The notes under the pieces are model-generated. The model was not told the origin of the DNA. It searched no databases and saw only the letters and a program-made list of their open reading frames with translations. Below, piece by piece: positions 21,716 through 31,335 of a DNA stretch of 64,000 nt (within the stretch, counting starts at the first letter, position 1; every line of letters starts with the position of its first letter). Origin of the DNA: Ochromonas danica (Eukaryota > Sar > Chrysophyceae > Chromulinales > Chromulinaceae). The translations under genes were made by a program, and so were the position numbers. The stretch is taken from positions 1 to 64,000 of the forward strand of contig VKHL01000007.1 in NCBI GenBank assembly GCA_015146655.1, in the 5' to 3' direction.

Positions 21716-22242
21716 GTCATTGGTGGGAAATCTGAGAGAGAATCAGTCCCGCGCAACACAATAATATTGACTGATTTTGCCATTTGCTGCAATGGTAGCA
21801 ATGGTGCCAGGTTTAGGCAAGGGACGAGTAGTGAAAGCCATCACTCAAGGTAATAGGATGAAGATAGACCCGGACAAGCTCTGTGGGGAGCTGAGAAGGT
21901 TCTTGTCACTTAATCGCTTAACCTCCCCACCTCACAGTTAACTTAAGAAGTTTAATCAGCACTAGACCTCCTAGGTCTAGTACTTTTGTCTCTACAGCCT
22001 GTTACAGTAGTCTATTACCTCGAAGATTACATAGTGCTTGAAATCCATCAAAAGGAGATACTTTTCATCACAAACAACTATGACAAAAGCTCCTAAACGA
22101 CACACACTCTGGGGTATCACAAGGAAGAAACTCATTTAGCAGCTACGAGGCTATACTTCCACAGCAATTAACCAACCTGCTGTCAGATCATCTGGAGCAT
22201 GAACTACACTATCACACCTCATCATATCAGGTGATTAGAGAA
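21716..22242. other. Intergenic, no gene seen
   Basis: No supported coding feature. It contains a GTTAACTTAAG box near 21938-21949 and a CAGTAGTCTATTACC box near 22004. Presumably 3' flank of the rRNA methyltransferase gene. Confidence 0.45.
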
Positions 22243-23208
22243 CTAATGAGAAGAAGATGCCATCGCCTGGTCAACCACTGCTCTCGCTATCGATAATCCG
22301 CAAATAGCAGCTGTCTCAGCTCTTAGAATATTCTCCCCAAGAGAGACGCATCGAACAGCAGGGCCAGCGGCTTGCAACTGCAACATCTCCTCGCTGCTGA
22401 AGCCTCCCTCAGGCCCCACCAACAATCGCACTCGTTCCACCCGCTCTGAGCCGTCCAGTAAGGCAGACAGCAGAGATGGCTGATCCCTTCTCCTCTCTGT
22501 GCAAGCAAGTATGGATCCGTGGCCATCACTGCCCAGCGAGAAGACCTCCTGCAGAGTGACTGGTGGCAGCAGCACCGGCACAGTGAGCCGCTCGCTCTGC
22601 TCCACACTCTGAATGATCACCTTGCGCAAGGTCTCCATAGTGGAACTTCCTTCGAGGTCGTAATTGGTATTCTGAGTGAGCACTGGCTGCAGGCGATCCA
22701 CTCCGAGCTCAGTGGCCTTTTCGATCAAAACCTTCACGCGGTCCTTCTTGATCGGAGCGAAGAGCAGGTCGAGGGAGACCTTCCTCGACTCCGCATTGGC
22801 GTCAATAGAGCGGATCTGATCGCCCACAGTGGCTCGCACAGTGATGGATGAGCGCCTCTGCCTGCTGGCCAGCGAGACCTGCGCTAGGAACTCTCCCTCG
22901 CGCTCGTTGAAGACTCGGAAGGACTCGCCGTCGCGTAGCCGCATGACATTCTTGATGTAGTTGCTGTCTTCTTCTGACAGGGCGAGGACAGTTGAAGGGC
23001 GCAGGTCAGCGGGCAGGTACAGTCTGGGCAGCTTGTGGTGAGAGGGAAGGGAAGAAGAAGTGGAGCCTGTGGAGGTAGCAAGATGGCGTGAGTTCACTCG
23101 AGCACAGAAGTGCATGCTCTCTCTTCGAAGTGTTTGACATAGTTGAAGAGAGAGGAGACAAGTCATAATGCAGTAGAGTGTGGCTAGTCTAATGCCAATA
23201 TGCATCAT
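22243..23208 (-). CDS. RsmE-type 16S rRNA (uracil-1498-N3) methyltransferase, probably organellar
   Basis: 321 residues, single exon. The SPOUT/trefoil-knot motifs of RsmE are clear: LLVGPEGGFSSEEM (GPEGGF at 265-270) and LGENILRAETA (from about 290), with the RVKVLIEKATELGVDRLQP helix before them. The family methylates N3 of U1498 in bacterial-type small-subunit rRNA using S-adenosylmethionine. An extension of about 50 residues precedes the PUA-like domain and begins with a hydrophobic stretch (LATLYCIMTCLLSLQLCQ) followed by a Ser/Arg-rich segment, as expected for import into a complex plastid, though mitochondrial import is possible. The start is the first of two adjacent ATGs. The target would be plastid or mitochondrial 16S rRNA. 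Confidence 0.85.
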   Translation of the reverse strand: MMHIGIRLATLYCIMTCLLSLQLCQTLRRESMHFCARVNSRHLATSTGSTSSSLPSHHKLPRLYLPADLRPSTVLALSEEDSNYIKNVMRLRDGESFRVFNEREGEFLAQVSLASRQRRSSITVRATVGDQIRSIDANAESRKVSLDLLFAPIKKDRVKVLIEKATELGVDRLQPVLTQNTNYDLEGSSTMETLRKVIIQSVEQSERLTVPVLLPPVTLQEVFSLGSDGHGSILACTERRRDQPSLLSALLDGSERVERVRLLVGPEGGFSSEEMLQLQAAGPAVRCVSLGENILRAETAAICGLSIARAVVDQAMASSSH

Positions 23209-23509
23209 AACAAGTCTTCACTGTTGGGCGAGTGAGTGAGTGAGTGAGTGGAGGTATTATTATATGCGCGGGGTATATCCCGCTGCATGGTAATAATTAC
23301 CCCTTCAATTTAGTCTAGATACTACAGTAGACTACACTTGTATTGTAGTTTACATACCATACAGTGCTAAGGATGGGTTTAAATAATAAATGATAAATGT
23401 TACTTTAGTTATGATATGTCCTTCTCGAGCTCTCGTCCAGTCCAAAATACAGTGAAAATGGTCATTGTAGTAGTCTACAATACAGTAGATCTCCTCTTTC
23501 TCTTCTAGT
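23209..23509. other. Intergenic with clustered GTAGTCTAC boxes
   Basis: No gene. It contains a GAGT tetranucleotide run at about 23229-23251 and several copies of a TAGTCTA/GTAGACTAC motif (near 23312, 23330, 23466 and 23506), a word that recurs in other intergenic regions here. Confidence 0.5.
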
Positions 23510-25152
23510 CTACGAGGAAATAGTGGGGCGACGAACTGGCGCCTTCTTCCAGCACACTCTGACATCCACATCCTCCTTGGGAGGGAAGATGCCCAGACCA
23601 GCTCTCGCCCCAAGAACCTCAGGTGCTGGTTCATCTGGACGAAGAAGCGTCATTTCTACGGAAGAGAGCAGACAGACGACCAAAACCTTTAACTGGTTGC
23701 GAGCCAGCCGTCTGCCGGGACAATGAGCCAGTCCCGCGCCAAAGGCCAAGAACGACAAATGACTTGGCACCTCTTTCCCCCCTTTTGTCAACGAAATCTT
23801 CCCTTGAGCAGCATTGATCTTCTCCTCAACAGTGTGGCGGTGACCATCAGATAGAATCCAACGCTCTGGACGGAAGGCCTCAGGCTCTGGGAAGAGGTCG
23901 CTATCTCGATGGACCACAGGTGGACATATCCCCAAGCGATCTCCCTTCCTCAGCTTGTACGTCTTGCCAGAAGCTAAGGTAATGCTGCATGGTCTGTTGA
24001 CATAGCGCATGATGAGCGAGCCAGAGGCCAAGCGGAGCGTCTCTGTGATGCAGGCGTCGAGGTAGACCAGGTCGCGACACTGCTCATAGCTGATCTCATC
24101 CATCTCCATCTTATAGCCTGTGAGCACATGACCAATCTCTTCCTTCACTTTCTGCAAGGCGTGTGGATGGCTCAGCAGGTAGTAAACCAGCCAGAAGGCC
24201 GAGGGCATCGTGTTGCCTACCACTGCCCAGACGATCGACAATTGACCCCGTACGCTGTCACCTTTCTGCATCTTCCCTACCGCTTCAAGCTCTAGGAAAT
24301 GTTCCCAGCGCTTAGACATGTAGTCAGATGCTTGTTCTCGACTGCGTGCGCATATCTCACACAGACGATCGCGTGCTTGGCGGAAGCCTGGCAGCAGACC
24401 TGCTGGTAGACCTGCTAGTAAGAGAGGCATGTTGGAGTCGAAGGTCTCAAAGGAGGCCATGACATCAGAGAGCTCTGCATCAGTCAAGGCGTCGTGGTGG
24501 AGAATAGCTCTCACCGCTGCCTTGAAGATGACGCGAGACAGACTGGCGAACAGCTTCTGAGAGCCTTCTGGAAGGTCGCGCAAGCCGCTGCGCATCTCTT
24601 CTTGTACGCGGCGAGTTAGCTTGTCAATCGCATTGTCCCTACACCCACCCACGAAGAGAGTCACGGGTAGTTAGCATTGCCAGAGAGCACAGGGGGTGAA
24701 GGAGGGACCTACCCCAGCAGATAGGTGATTCCCCATTTGCGTACAAGGTCAGCGTCGTAAGCATGGTTCTTGACAGCGAAGTGGCTCATTCCAAAGAACT
24801 GCTCTGCGACGAGGTCGTGGAAGACGTCAGTGGAGTAGTCCTCCCCGCTGCGCAGCCCCACAGGCGCACTCAAGAGGTCCATGATGAAGAAGATGCGCTG
24901 CCCGCCCACCAGAATGCCTACAAGATCCTCTCCCTTGGCCGCAAGCTTCTGCAGCAGAGCGACGGGCTGCGTGCCCAAGTCCAGGGCATGTCCCAGCACA
25001 GGCAGCCACGACCACTCCAGGCGACACTCACCCGGCCAGGGAAGTTGCAAATACAAATGCCATATCCATATCACAGCTACAGATATCACAATCAAATAGA
25101 TGAAGTAGGAGAAAAGATCTCTTTCCAAGAATAGGACATCATTCATCGTCAT
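23510..25152 (-). CDS. Cytochrome P450, CYP7/CYP8-like
   Basis: Two exons, 25152-24713 and 24638-23510, 522 residues. An N-terminal membrane anchor (YFIYLIVISVAVIWIW) is followed by a Pro-rich hinge. The heme loop FGAGLAHCPGRR (Cys near residue 455), the ExxR motif ETLR (near 348) and FRPERWI are all present. The I-helix reads VVGNTMPSAFW: Asn in place of the usual acid-alcohol Thr pair, the pattern seen in CYP7 (sterol 7-alpha-hydroxylases) and CYP8 (prostacyclin synthase, sterol 12-alpha-hydroxylase). An endoplasmic reticulum enzyme acting on a sterol or oxylipin is therefore inferred; the substrate is unknown. It is divergent from the PsbQ-like gene with 190 bases between. Confidence 0.85.
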
Positions 25153-25342
25153 TTTCCTGTTGAAGCGTTGTTTGTTTGGCTATCTAGCCTGGACATTTAG
25201 GGATTTGAGGAACTAGTCCGTTGTTTGTTGGTGAAACGCGTTCTTTTACTTCCAACACCTCTTTCATCTCAAAGTGTGAATCAGACTGAAGGCTTTCAGT
25301 TTTCGTATCCTCTCCTTCTCTTTCTCTCGCTCAGTCTCTCAC
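25153..25342. promoter_or_regulatory. Short divergent promoter, P450 / PsbQ-like
   Basis: 190 bases between two start codons on opposite strands, the right half very pyrimidine-rich (CTTCTCTTTCTCTCGCTC), as in initiator-proximal leaders. A shared promoter is inferred from spacing. Confidence 0.4.
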
Positions 25343-25960
25343 ATGCGCTGCTTCTTCTCATTGTTCTGTCTCTCGTGGCTCTTCTGCCAGGCCTTGGCTA
25401 CCCATGCCTTTCGCAAGGCTCTTATGACCACTCCCAGGAAAGTGCTAGCCACGTCACTTCTCACAGTGATGCCGTTGCTCTCTTTCATGCACCCTGCAAG
25501 AACTTTTGCTGATGAGTTTCCTGCTCGAAGTTCCATTGAGAACATTGAGCGAGTGGTGTTTTCATTGAAATACATGCAAGACGATATTGAGAAGAAGGGT
25601 GATCCCGATGCGGTCGTCACACAAACCAAGTTCCTCATTCGCAACTATCGACTCAAAGACAACTTGCAATACGCTCTCACCTTCTTACCAGAGGAGCGAA
25701 GAGAAGAAGCTGGTAAGCATGCAAAGAGTGCCGTGGAAGATCTCTCCACAATCTTCGAGTACTTCCCAGAAGAGGTGGACAATTTGACAGGAAGAAGAAG
25801 TGCACCTCGAGAGCTCCTCTCTTTTGGTCTCGAAGCTGTTGGGGCTGCAAAGAAAGAGTTGAATGCTTTCCTTGCTGCATTTCCTGAAGATGTAGTCCGA
25901 GAAGTGGACGATCAAGTGAGAAGAGAGTTCACCTCCACTGAGGCGGAGAAGGTTCTCTAG
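25343..25960 (+). CDS. PsbQ-like thylakoid-lumen protein with bipartite plastid presequence
   Basis: 205 residues, one exon. The presequence is tripartite: signal peptide MRCFFSLFCLSWLFCQALA, a Phe shortly after cleavage within a basic transit-like stretch (THAFRKALMTTPRKV), then a second hydrophobic segment ending in a lumenal cleavage-like site (LLTVMPLLSFMHPARTFADE). That order takes a protein through the ER, the plastid envelopes and the thylakoid membrane of a secondary red plastid. The mature part (about 150 residues) is all helical with LIRNYRLKDNLQYALTFLP and AKSAVEDLSTIFEYFPEE, resembling the four-helix PsbQ family of oxygen-evolving-complex proteins or its NDH-associated relatives. 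Which member it is cannot be settled here. It is among the strongest signs that the organism is a photosynthetic stramenopile. Confidence 0.68.
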   Translation: MRCFFSLFCLSWLFCQALATHAFRKALMTTPRKVLATSLLTVMPLLSFMHPARTFADEFPARSSIENIERVVFSLKYMQDDIEKKGDPDAVVTQTKFLIRNYRLKDNLQYALTFLPEERREEAGKHAKSAVEDLSTIFEYFPEEVDNLTGRRSAPRELLSFGLEAVGAAKKELNAFLAAFPEDVVREVDDQVRREFTSTEAEKVL

Positions 25961-26288
25961 TCTAGTTGGTATTGTACTTCAAGCTAAGAGTCACATACAC
26001 ACACCATCACTGCAAAATTGGGCAAAACTCATAGCAATAGATACAGTGCATTGGCACTGATGTTTTGTTACGGCGGCAGCCCCAAGCTAATAATAGACTG
26101 TACTCTATCCTCCGACCCGTTTCATATATATGAAAATATATAAGAAAGTAAAATATACATGTGGTTCCAATCTAGTTCAACCAGGATTCCGTGCCAATGC
26201 ACAAATGAAGTTAGAATAACAAACAATCTCCATCGCACTAAACGCTGGGGAGATTGATAATAATGAAGCTTAGGAGACTGTTCCCGCT
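25961..26288. other. Convergent 3' region, PsbQ-like and PX genes
   Basis: No gene seen; AT-rich with ATATAT runs near 26126-26160. Presumably the two 3' untranslated regions and poly(A) sites. Confidence 0.5.
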
Positions 26289-27962
26289 CTACCCGTCTTG
26301 TTCGTCTTCCTCCTTCTCCTCTAGTATAGGCTGATCATGACGAAAGGTTCTAACTCTAGCCGCCTTATTGGCAAATTTCTTGGGTACTCGAGATAACCCA
26401 CCCTGCGAAGCCGTCTCCCAAATCAACCCATCCAAGGGTTGATTCTTGCCTGAGGGAGCGATTCCAGGTAGGCCATTGCGTTCACTCTGAACGTCCAACG
26501 GCCTGGATTCGGAGCTTTCTATCGCAGACTTTAACGCTATTAGTTGAGGTGCAGAGGACGATGAGAAAGATGCGGAAGAAGGCCTGCCGCCATATGAATA
26601 GCTGGGGGAAGAATTGGAATACAGCTGCGGTTGGTCGTCCTGACGATTTAAATAAGCCAGACTTACAGTACCGCCACCATTCGTCTCAAGTGTTCCCCAA
26701 ACGAGTTGGTCTTGGAAGAACTGGTCTTTCTTTTTCTCCATATCCAAATTGAGAAAAGTGCGTACTTCTTGTCGCGCTTGTGATGGCATGTTGCGATAAT
26801 TGGCACAGACATCGCGGAACCAGTCATCCAACATTCGAGTTCGAACAGACAAGTCTGAATCATTTAAAGATAGTCCAAACATGGACTTAAGAGGAGCGAC
26901 TGGGAAAGCGGCTTTTAACAAATGCATATAATTCGCGTAAGGAGAACCCGCGGCGACAGTCACTTGATCATTGATCTCATTCAGTTTGACGAAGAGCTTT
27001 TTGAAATTATTGTAACGTTGATAGGCAATATAGACAATAGGAGCTTTGACCATCTTTCCTGTGGCGATGAGGTTAATCTGATAGACCAAGACTCCTTGTT
27101 TGATCTCGTGCCCTCTTTGCACCTCAATACGTAAGAGGACGGATCTTTGAGCCACTTCAAGTGCTGTCTTAACATTATTACTGGTGGTGTCTTCGTCTTG
27201 AGATGAAGAAGACCTGAAGCTCACAACACTGCGAGAAGTGGATCGGAAGCCAAAAGAAAAGTTAAAGCGTTTCTTGCTTTTCTCCGGCTTGCTTGGAGAT
27301 TTCTCGTTAATGAGGGCCAAATTGTCTGCATTTAAAGAATATCTTCCACTTGCGGCACGCACCGTTCTCTCTTCCCCATCGCCTTTCTTCCGAGTGAAGA
27401 GTTTGGTCATGGAGGACAGCAGCGCAGGGTTGGTCTTCTCCCTGTTCACCTTTAAAGAGGCGACAGAGGGTCGACTTGCAGTCGTGTCCTGGTGGACATC
27501 AAGGTTTTGTAATTTTCGGTGAAGCTTTTCGAATAAAGGAATGCGACTGATGTCTCGGAAGAAGAACTGCTTGCACATGCTCTGCGACTCCTTGTCCAAA
27601 TAGGGCAGACTGAGCAACACCGCACTCATCCACGTCTCTAGCAGACGAACCACTTTTTCTAAAGCTTTCACGTTGTCCACGAGGAAGTCTGACTGGACGA
27701 GCATGGGGTGCAGGGCGAAGGAGTTGATGGAGGGGAAGGGCGCCTCGATGACAATCTCTTCTGTATACGACCGAATGTTATCCCGCAGCTCAACACAGTC
27801 CCGATAAGAAAGAACTACTCTCCAATGAAGCTTATTTTCCATATTAAGATGAAAATTGAATCGCAATATATTGTTTTGGTGGTCATCGACATGGTTCTGG
27901 TCAATCTCCAACAGAGGCTCGGCCCAACCACAGCGAACTTCGATAATGTCGTTCCAATCCAT
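26289..27962 (-). CDS. Double PX (phox-homology) domain protein
   Basis: 557 residues, no intron seen. The better PX match is at about 276-417: YQRYNNFKKLFVKLNEI, then AAFPVAPLKSMFG, then RTRMLDDWFRDVC and a final QEVRTFLNLD helix, i.e. the R-Y/F, Pro-rich loop and C-terminal helix order of PX folds. Residues about 30-140 (HWRVVLSYRDCVELRDNIRS, then EAPFPSINSF, then LLETWMSAVLL) look like a second, more degenerate PX. PX domains bind phosphoinositides, usually PI3P on endosomes; the basic Arg or Tyr of the classic pocket is only partly kept, so lipid specificity is uncertain. The linker is Ser/Lys-rich and the last 120 residues are disordered and end in an acidic run. An endosomal sorting role is inferred. 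Confidence 0.6.
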   Translation of the reverse strand: MDWNDIIEVRCGWAEPLLEIDQNHVDDHQNNILRFNFHLNMENKLHWRVVLSYRDCVELRDNIRSYTEEIVIEAPFPSINSFALHPMLVQSDFLVDNVKALEKVVRLLETWMSAVLLSLPYLDKESQSMCKQFFFRDISRIPLFEKLHRKLQNLDVHQDTTASRPSVASLKVNREKTNPALLSSMTKLFTRKKGDGEERTVRAASGRYSLNADNLALINEKSPSKPEKSKKRFNFSFGFRSTSRSVVSFRSSSSQDEDTTSNNVKTALEVAQRSVLLRIEVQRGHEIKQGVLVYQINLIATGKMVKAPIVYIAYQRYNNFKKLFVKLNEINDQVTVAAGSPYANYMHLLKAAFPVAPLKSMFGLSLNDSDLSVRTRMLDDWFRDVCANYRNMPSQARQEVRTFLNLDMEKKKDQFFQDQLVWGTLETNGGGTVSLAYLNRQDDQPQLYSNSSPSYSYGGRPSSASFSSSSAPQLIALKSAIESSESRPLDVQSERNGLPGIAPSGKNQPLDGLIWETASQGGLSRVPKKFANKAARVRTFRHDQPILEEKEEDEQDG

Positions 27963-28299
27963 CCTCGACCGATGATCAAGATCCTTTCACTTCCTAAAAG
28001 ATCGCCGAGGTGATGATTGGATTGCAACCAAATTGTGGAGGCTGTGGAAACCAGTTTCGGCTGCAGGGGTGTCAAAGTTCGATTCCACATTCACCACCAA
28101 GACACCACCTTGCCCTAGTATTACGATGCGTGGAATCTCCTCAGCCAATTATTGCCATGCGCAGGTAACCTTCAAGTCGCCTTCGCCCACAAGATGACCA
28201 AGAACATGGTTCAAGTAGTGAGTGAAGATCCTCAGACGGGACTATGATGAAGGCGACCACCGCATCCTTGACAGTGCATTGGTCTCGAGCAACACAAGC
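27963..28299. other. Region between divergent PX gene and small LRR-like ORF
   Basis: No confident coding feature. There is an ATG at 28126 followed by 13 codons and a GTAACC donor-like site, but no acceptor in phase was found, so no exon is called. Confidence 0.4.
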
Positions 28300-28686
28300 A
28301 TGGACGAGGAGGACCATGTTGTTGTTGTCCAGCAGCCTCCCACTGAGATCGCGAGACAGCTGAAAGAGGCCATTAGAGAGGGAGGGGGAGGGGGAGAAGA
28401 TGATGATAACAGCCGAGACTTTGTCCTCACTCCGAGTCATGTCCAGGCCTTCCTCGCACTCTTCCCTCTGCTGCAGAGCTTGGCTTGTGAGAACTGGCAC
28501 GACATCACAGACCGCCACCTCCAAGCCATCGCAGAGATGCAGCTCTCTTTACAAGAGCTTTCCTTCATCGAGCATGATTGGCTGGACTGTAGACTCATCG
28601 GACAAATTGCCTGCCAATCGGCCTCCACACTTCAATATCTGCGCTGTGGATACCTCGATGGGCACAGTGTGGGACAGATGAATTAG
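28300..28686 (+). CDS. Small ORF with LRR (RNI)-like segment, possibly a gene fragment
   Basis: 128 codons from ATG 28300 (the open frame runs from 28222 but with no earlier ATG). It has a Gly run and acidic run in the first half, then ITDRHLQAIAEMQLSLQEL and LIGQIACQSASTLQYLRC, the spacing of F-box/RNI-type leucine-rich repeats. It stops abruptly after one or two repeats. It may be a truncated copy of a larger LRR gene, or the first exon of an unrecognised one. A frame of this length could also arise by chance, so confidence is low. Confidence 0.35.
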   Translation: MDEEDHVVVVQQPPTEIARQLKEAIREGGGGGEDDDNSRDFVLTPSHVQAFLALFPLLQSLACENWHDITDRHLQAIAEMQLSLQELSFIEHDWLDCRLIGQIACQSASTLQYLRCGYLDGHSVGQMN

Positions 28687-29325
28687 ACTGATTGCTTCAA
28701 GGTGTAGTGACCCACAAAGATGCTCGTGGAATGTCTCACAACTTCGTTAAGCAGTCAAGTGGTTCTAAGTCAAACGAACCGAGTTCTGTGTCCTAAGTCG
28801 GTCTATGGTCACTACTCACCAATGATGTACTGTATGGAGCACCACTAGATGCACAACGGTGAGTAATGACAATAGTTCGACGCCGGCAGGTACAGCATGT
28901 TGAGCATGGATAGCAATGTTGGGGATGGTGAACAGAGAGATAGGACAGTGATATGTCTTCAAGTTGGTTTCGATCTTGTTTGGTGCGGTTTATGCTACGC
29001 ATATTTGGAGTGCAAACAAAGCTGTGACTTATCCGATCTTAAAGACAGTGGCAACCATTCCACTGGAGTGATTTCAGAAGTCACTGATAGTTTTGTATAG
29101 AATTATGGTTCGTATAAGGAGGGCATCACTATGTCGGCATGTAGCTGGCAATCTTATGATGCACCTTGCATGAACATGTGACTGGTTTTCACAGTAACTT
29201 CATCACCCGCATTCAATTTATAAGCACGATTTAGTTTTATTTACTAGAGACACATGTGGACTGTTGTGTCCATTGAGTTGTAGATAAAGGCATTGCAACA
29301 TTGCATGACGATAAACAGCATCTGA
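28687..29325. other. Intergenic, nothing supported
   Basis: About 640 bases without a credible gene; a 67-codon frame at 28897-29100 has no recognisable features. Confidence 0.5.
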
Positions 29326-30406
29326 TCATTCAACAGTTGACTCTGGTTCCTCCTTCCTCTCATTATCAACATCACTATCGCTATCACTACCACAGCTACC
29401 ATGGGAAGACGGCCGATTGCTCAAATTAGCCACGGCTTCCACTTCTTCCATCATCTCCTTGGCATCTTGTTGAACTGACTCTTCTTTTGGCTCAGAAGTC
29501 CATCTTCGAAATGTTTCCATAGCCATGTTATCATCAACTACACGGAAATATTCGCTCTCAGTTCCAAAGACATGATCTATCAAACTCTTCTCGTGAGTGC
29601 TTTCCTCACAATGGTTATTCGATGAAGTCGTTGCTTCAAGGCTGTCGGGAAGAGGATCAGCAAATCCGGGAGGCACGGACATTTGCCTCTCTCCCGTTGG
29701 TAAATGTACAAAATAGATTGTCCCATCGGCTGCACTAACTCTTGCTGACCAATCCAAAGGTAAGCCAGCAATAATGACTTCACGTTCTCTATACTTGGGG
29801 ATAATGGGTTGTGATATATATTTGGGGAAGGAAGTGAGAGGATGGGGATTGTTCTCCAGCCAAAGAGCTACGGCTGTTTGTATTTCCCACCTAAGTGATG
29901 GTCAGACATACATGCTTCATCATTCGTGTGGACCTACAGTATCTATATCAGAAGCTGGGCACTTACATTGAGGACTCCAAGTAAAACTCCGCCTCCTCGG
30001 AACTGCATCCCAAGACGTCAAGAAAGGCAGATATACTGATAGACTTGCTATCTTCACCGGTTGACATGCCATTTAGCTTGTGGGTAACTGGACAGTAGAG
30101 AGAGCATCAGACAAGGGCAGGAGGGAGGGAAGAGGAGGGGTGGGAGAGCTCACTTTGACCCACGAGGTCATCCAAGGTGTTGTCATCATTGTATCTTTGT
30201 CTGTTGCGCTTTCTCTGGGAAGTGTCAAGGATGGAACAATCGATTGGAGACCTTGTTGCAGGGGATGACCAAGAGGCGGGGGCATTGAGAGGGTCGTATT
30301 TGATTCCGGGTAGAGAAGTTAAATCTGCTCGTAAAGGCTCTCGAAGGGGTGGAGCATCACTGTTCTCAGTCTGAGTGTCATCCTCTGTTTCTCTAGTCCA
30401 CTCCAT
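29326..30406 (-). CDS. UBA-like / WW-domain protein
   Basis: Three exons, 30406-30154, 30087-29967 and 29890-29326, 312 residues; donors GTGAGC and GTAAGT and acceptors CAG and TAG match in phase, and no single exon carries the whole protein. Residues 1-85 are disordered with LREPLRADLTSLPG. Residues about 100-135 (ISAFLDVLGCSSEEAEFY, then ESSMWEIQTAVALWLEN) match the UBA-like/TAP-C pattern of a three-helix domain in which an FL..G....A..YL helix is followed by W..Q.AV...L. About residues 165-200 hold a WW-like module (DWSARVSAADGTIYFVHLPT, then GE and a PP) with the first Trp, an aromatic pair and the C-terminal Pro. The tail is acidic. UBA-like domains bind ubiquitin or p97 adaptors and WW domains bind Pro-rich ligands, so an adaptor in ubiquitin signalling is inferred. 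Confidence 0.6.
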
Positions 30407-31335
30407 TCTTAGCGTGGGTCTTCTCTATGTTATGCTCAGTGGGCTGAGGGCTGTGACTGATGGTATAGGGTGAGGGATTGAGATGGAGCAAGTGAAAGTT
30501 CACAGAAGAAACTGAAGGTTTCAATATCTGATTCGTTATTATAATCCCCTGATCCACACCTTCTCTTTTCAGTCTATGGGTTGAAGCACACAGTTCTCCT
30601 TCCTTCCTCTCTTCTCTCCGTGCAGAGTGGGTATAATATTATTACGACGCGTGGTAGTTGAAACGACAAAGCTACAAACCTACAGATGATTGTTAGCTTA
30701 CACAGTCATCAAGCTAAAACTATCCAACTTAGATCAAATTGGACATCTCCCACAAATTCTAAGCAATTGATAGCCCGTATTTCACAGAAAGCTCGGCCCA
30801 CAGGTTGCGGTCATTTCACGCACGGATGGAGTCGGAAACACAGAACAGTTTGATGTCTTCTTCAAACCATTAGAGTTCACACAAGAAAAAGGAAGAGAGC
30901 AACTACCAACTCAAGCTAAGACATCAAATCCTGCACTCGAAGCAATCCAGCGCCAGCAAGGAGGTGGAGCGCTGCAGGTGATGTAAGTAGATAAAAGCAA
31001 TTAATAGAGGCAGACAGGGGAATTGTCACAAGATGTGTTCTACATGGAAATGAGAACAACACTTGCCAGATCGCCACCGCAAAAATCCAAGAGGACACAT
31101 ATGTTGATGGATATTGAGGAAGAGTCAGGAGGGAACAGAGAGGATAGGGGAGAAGAGTAAGGCAAAAGAATGGTCAGAACGGTATGACTGCGGCGATTGT
31201 GGCAAAGGCTGCAGAAGTAAAACAGAGCACACAACAGAACAGAAAAGATGTCACCTCCTACATCGTCCACATGGGATGACAAGGATAGCTAACAAGAGAA
31301 AGAGGAGCAACCAGCGGGGAGAAGTCTCAACACAG
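30407..31335. other. Intergenic, no gene seen
   Basis: About 930 bases between the start of the UBA/WW gene and the stop of the CCT gene. Short frames on both strands have no features. No RNA gene recognised. Confidence 0.5.

Noticed and set aside
28126-28164. Short first exon for the LRR-like ORF
   Set aside because: It has an ATG and donor-like GT but no acceptor that restores the downstream frame.
30073-30285. 70-codon Pro-rich frame on the minus strand
   Set aside because: Shifted-frame reading of the first exon and intron of the UBA/WW gene.
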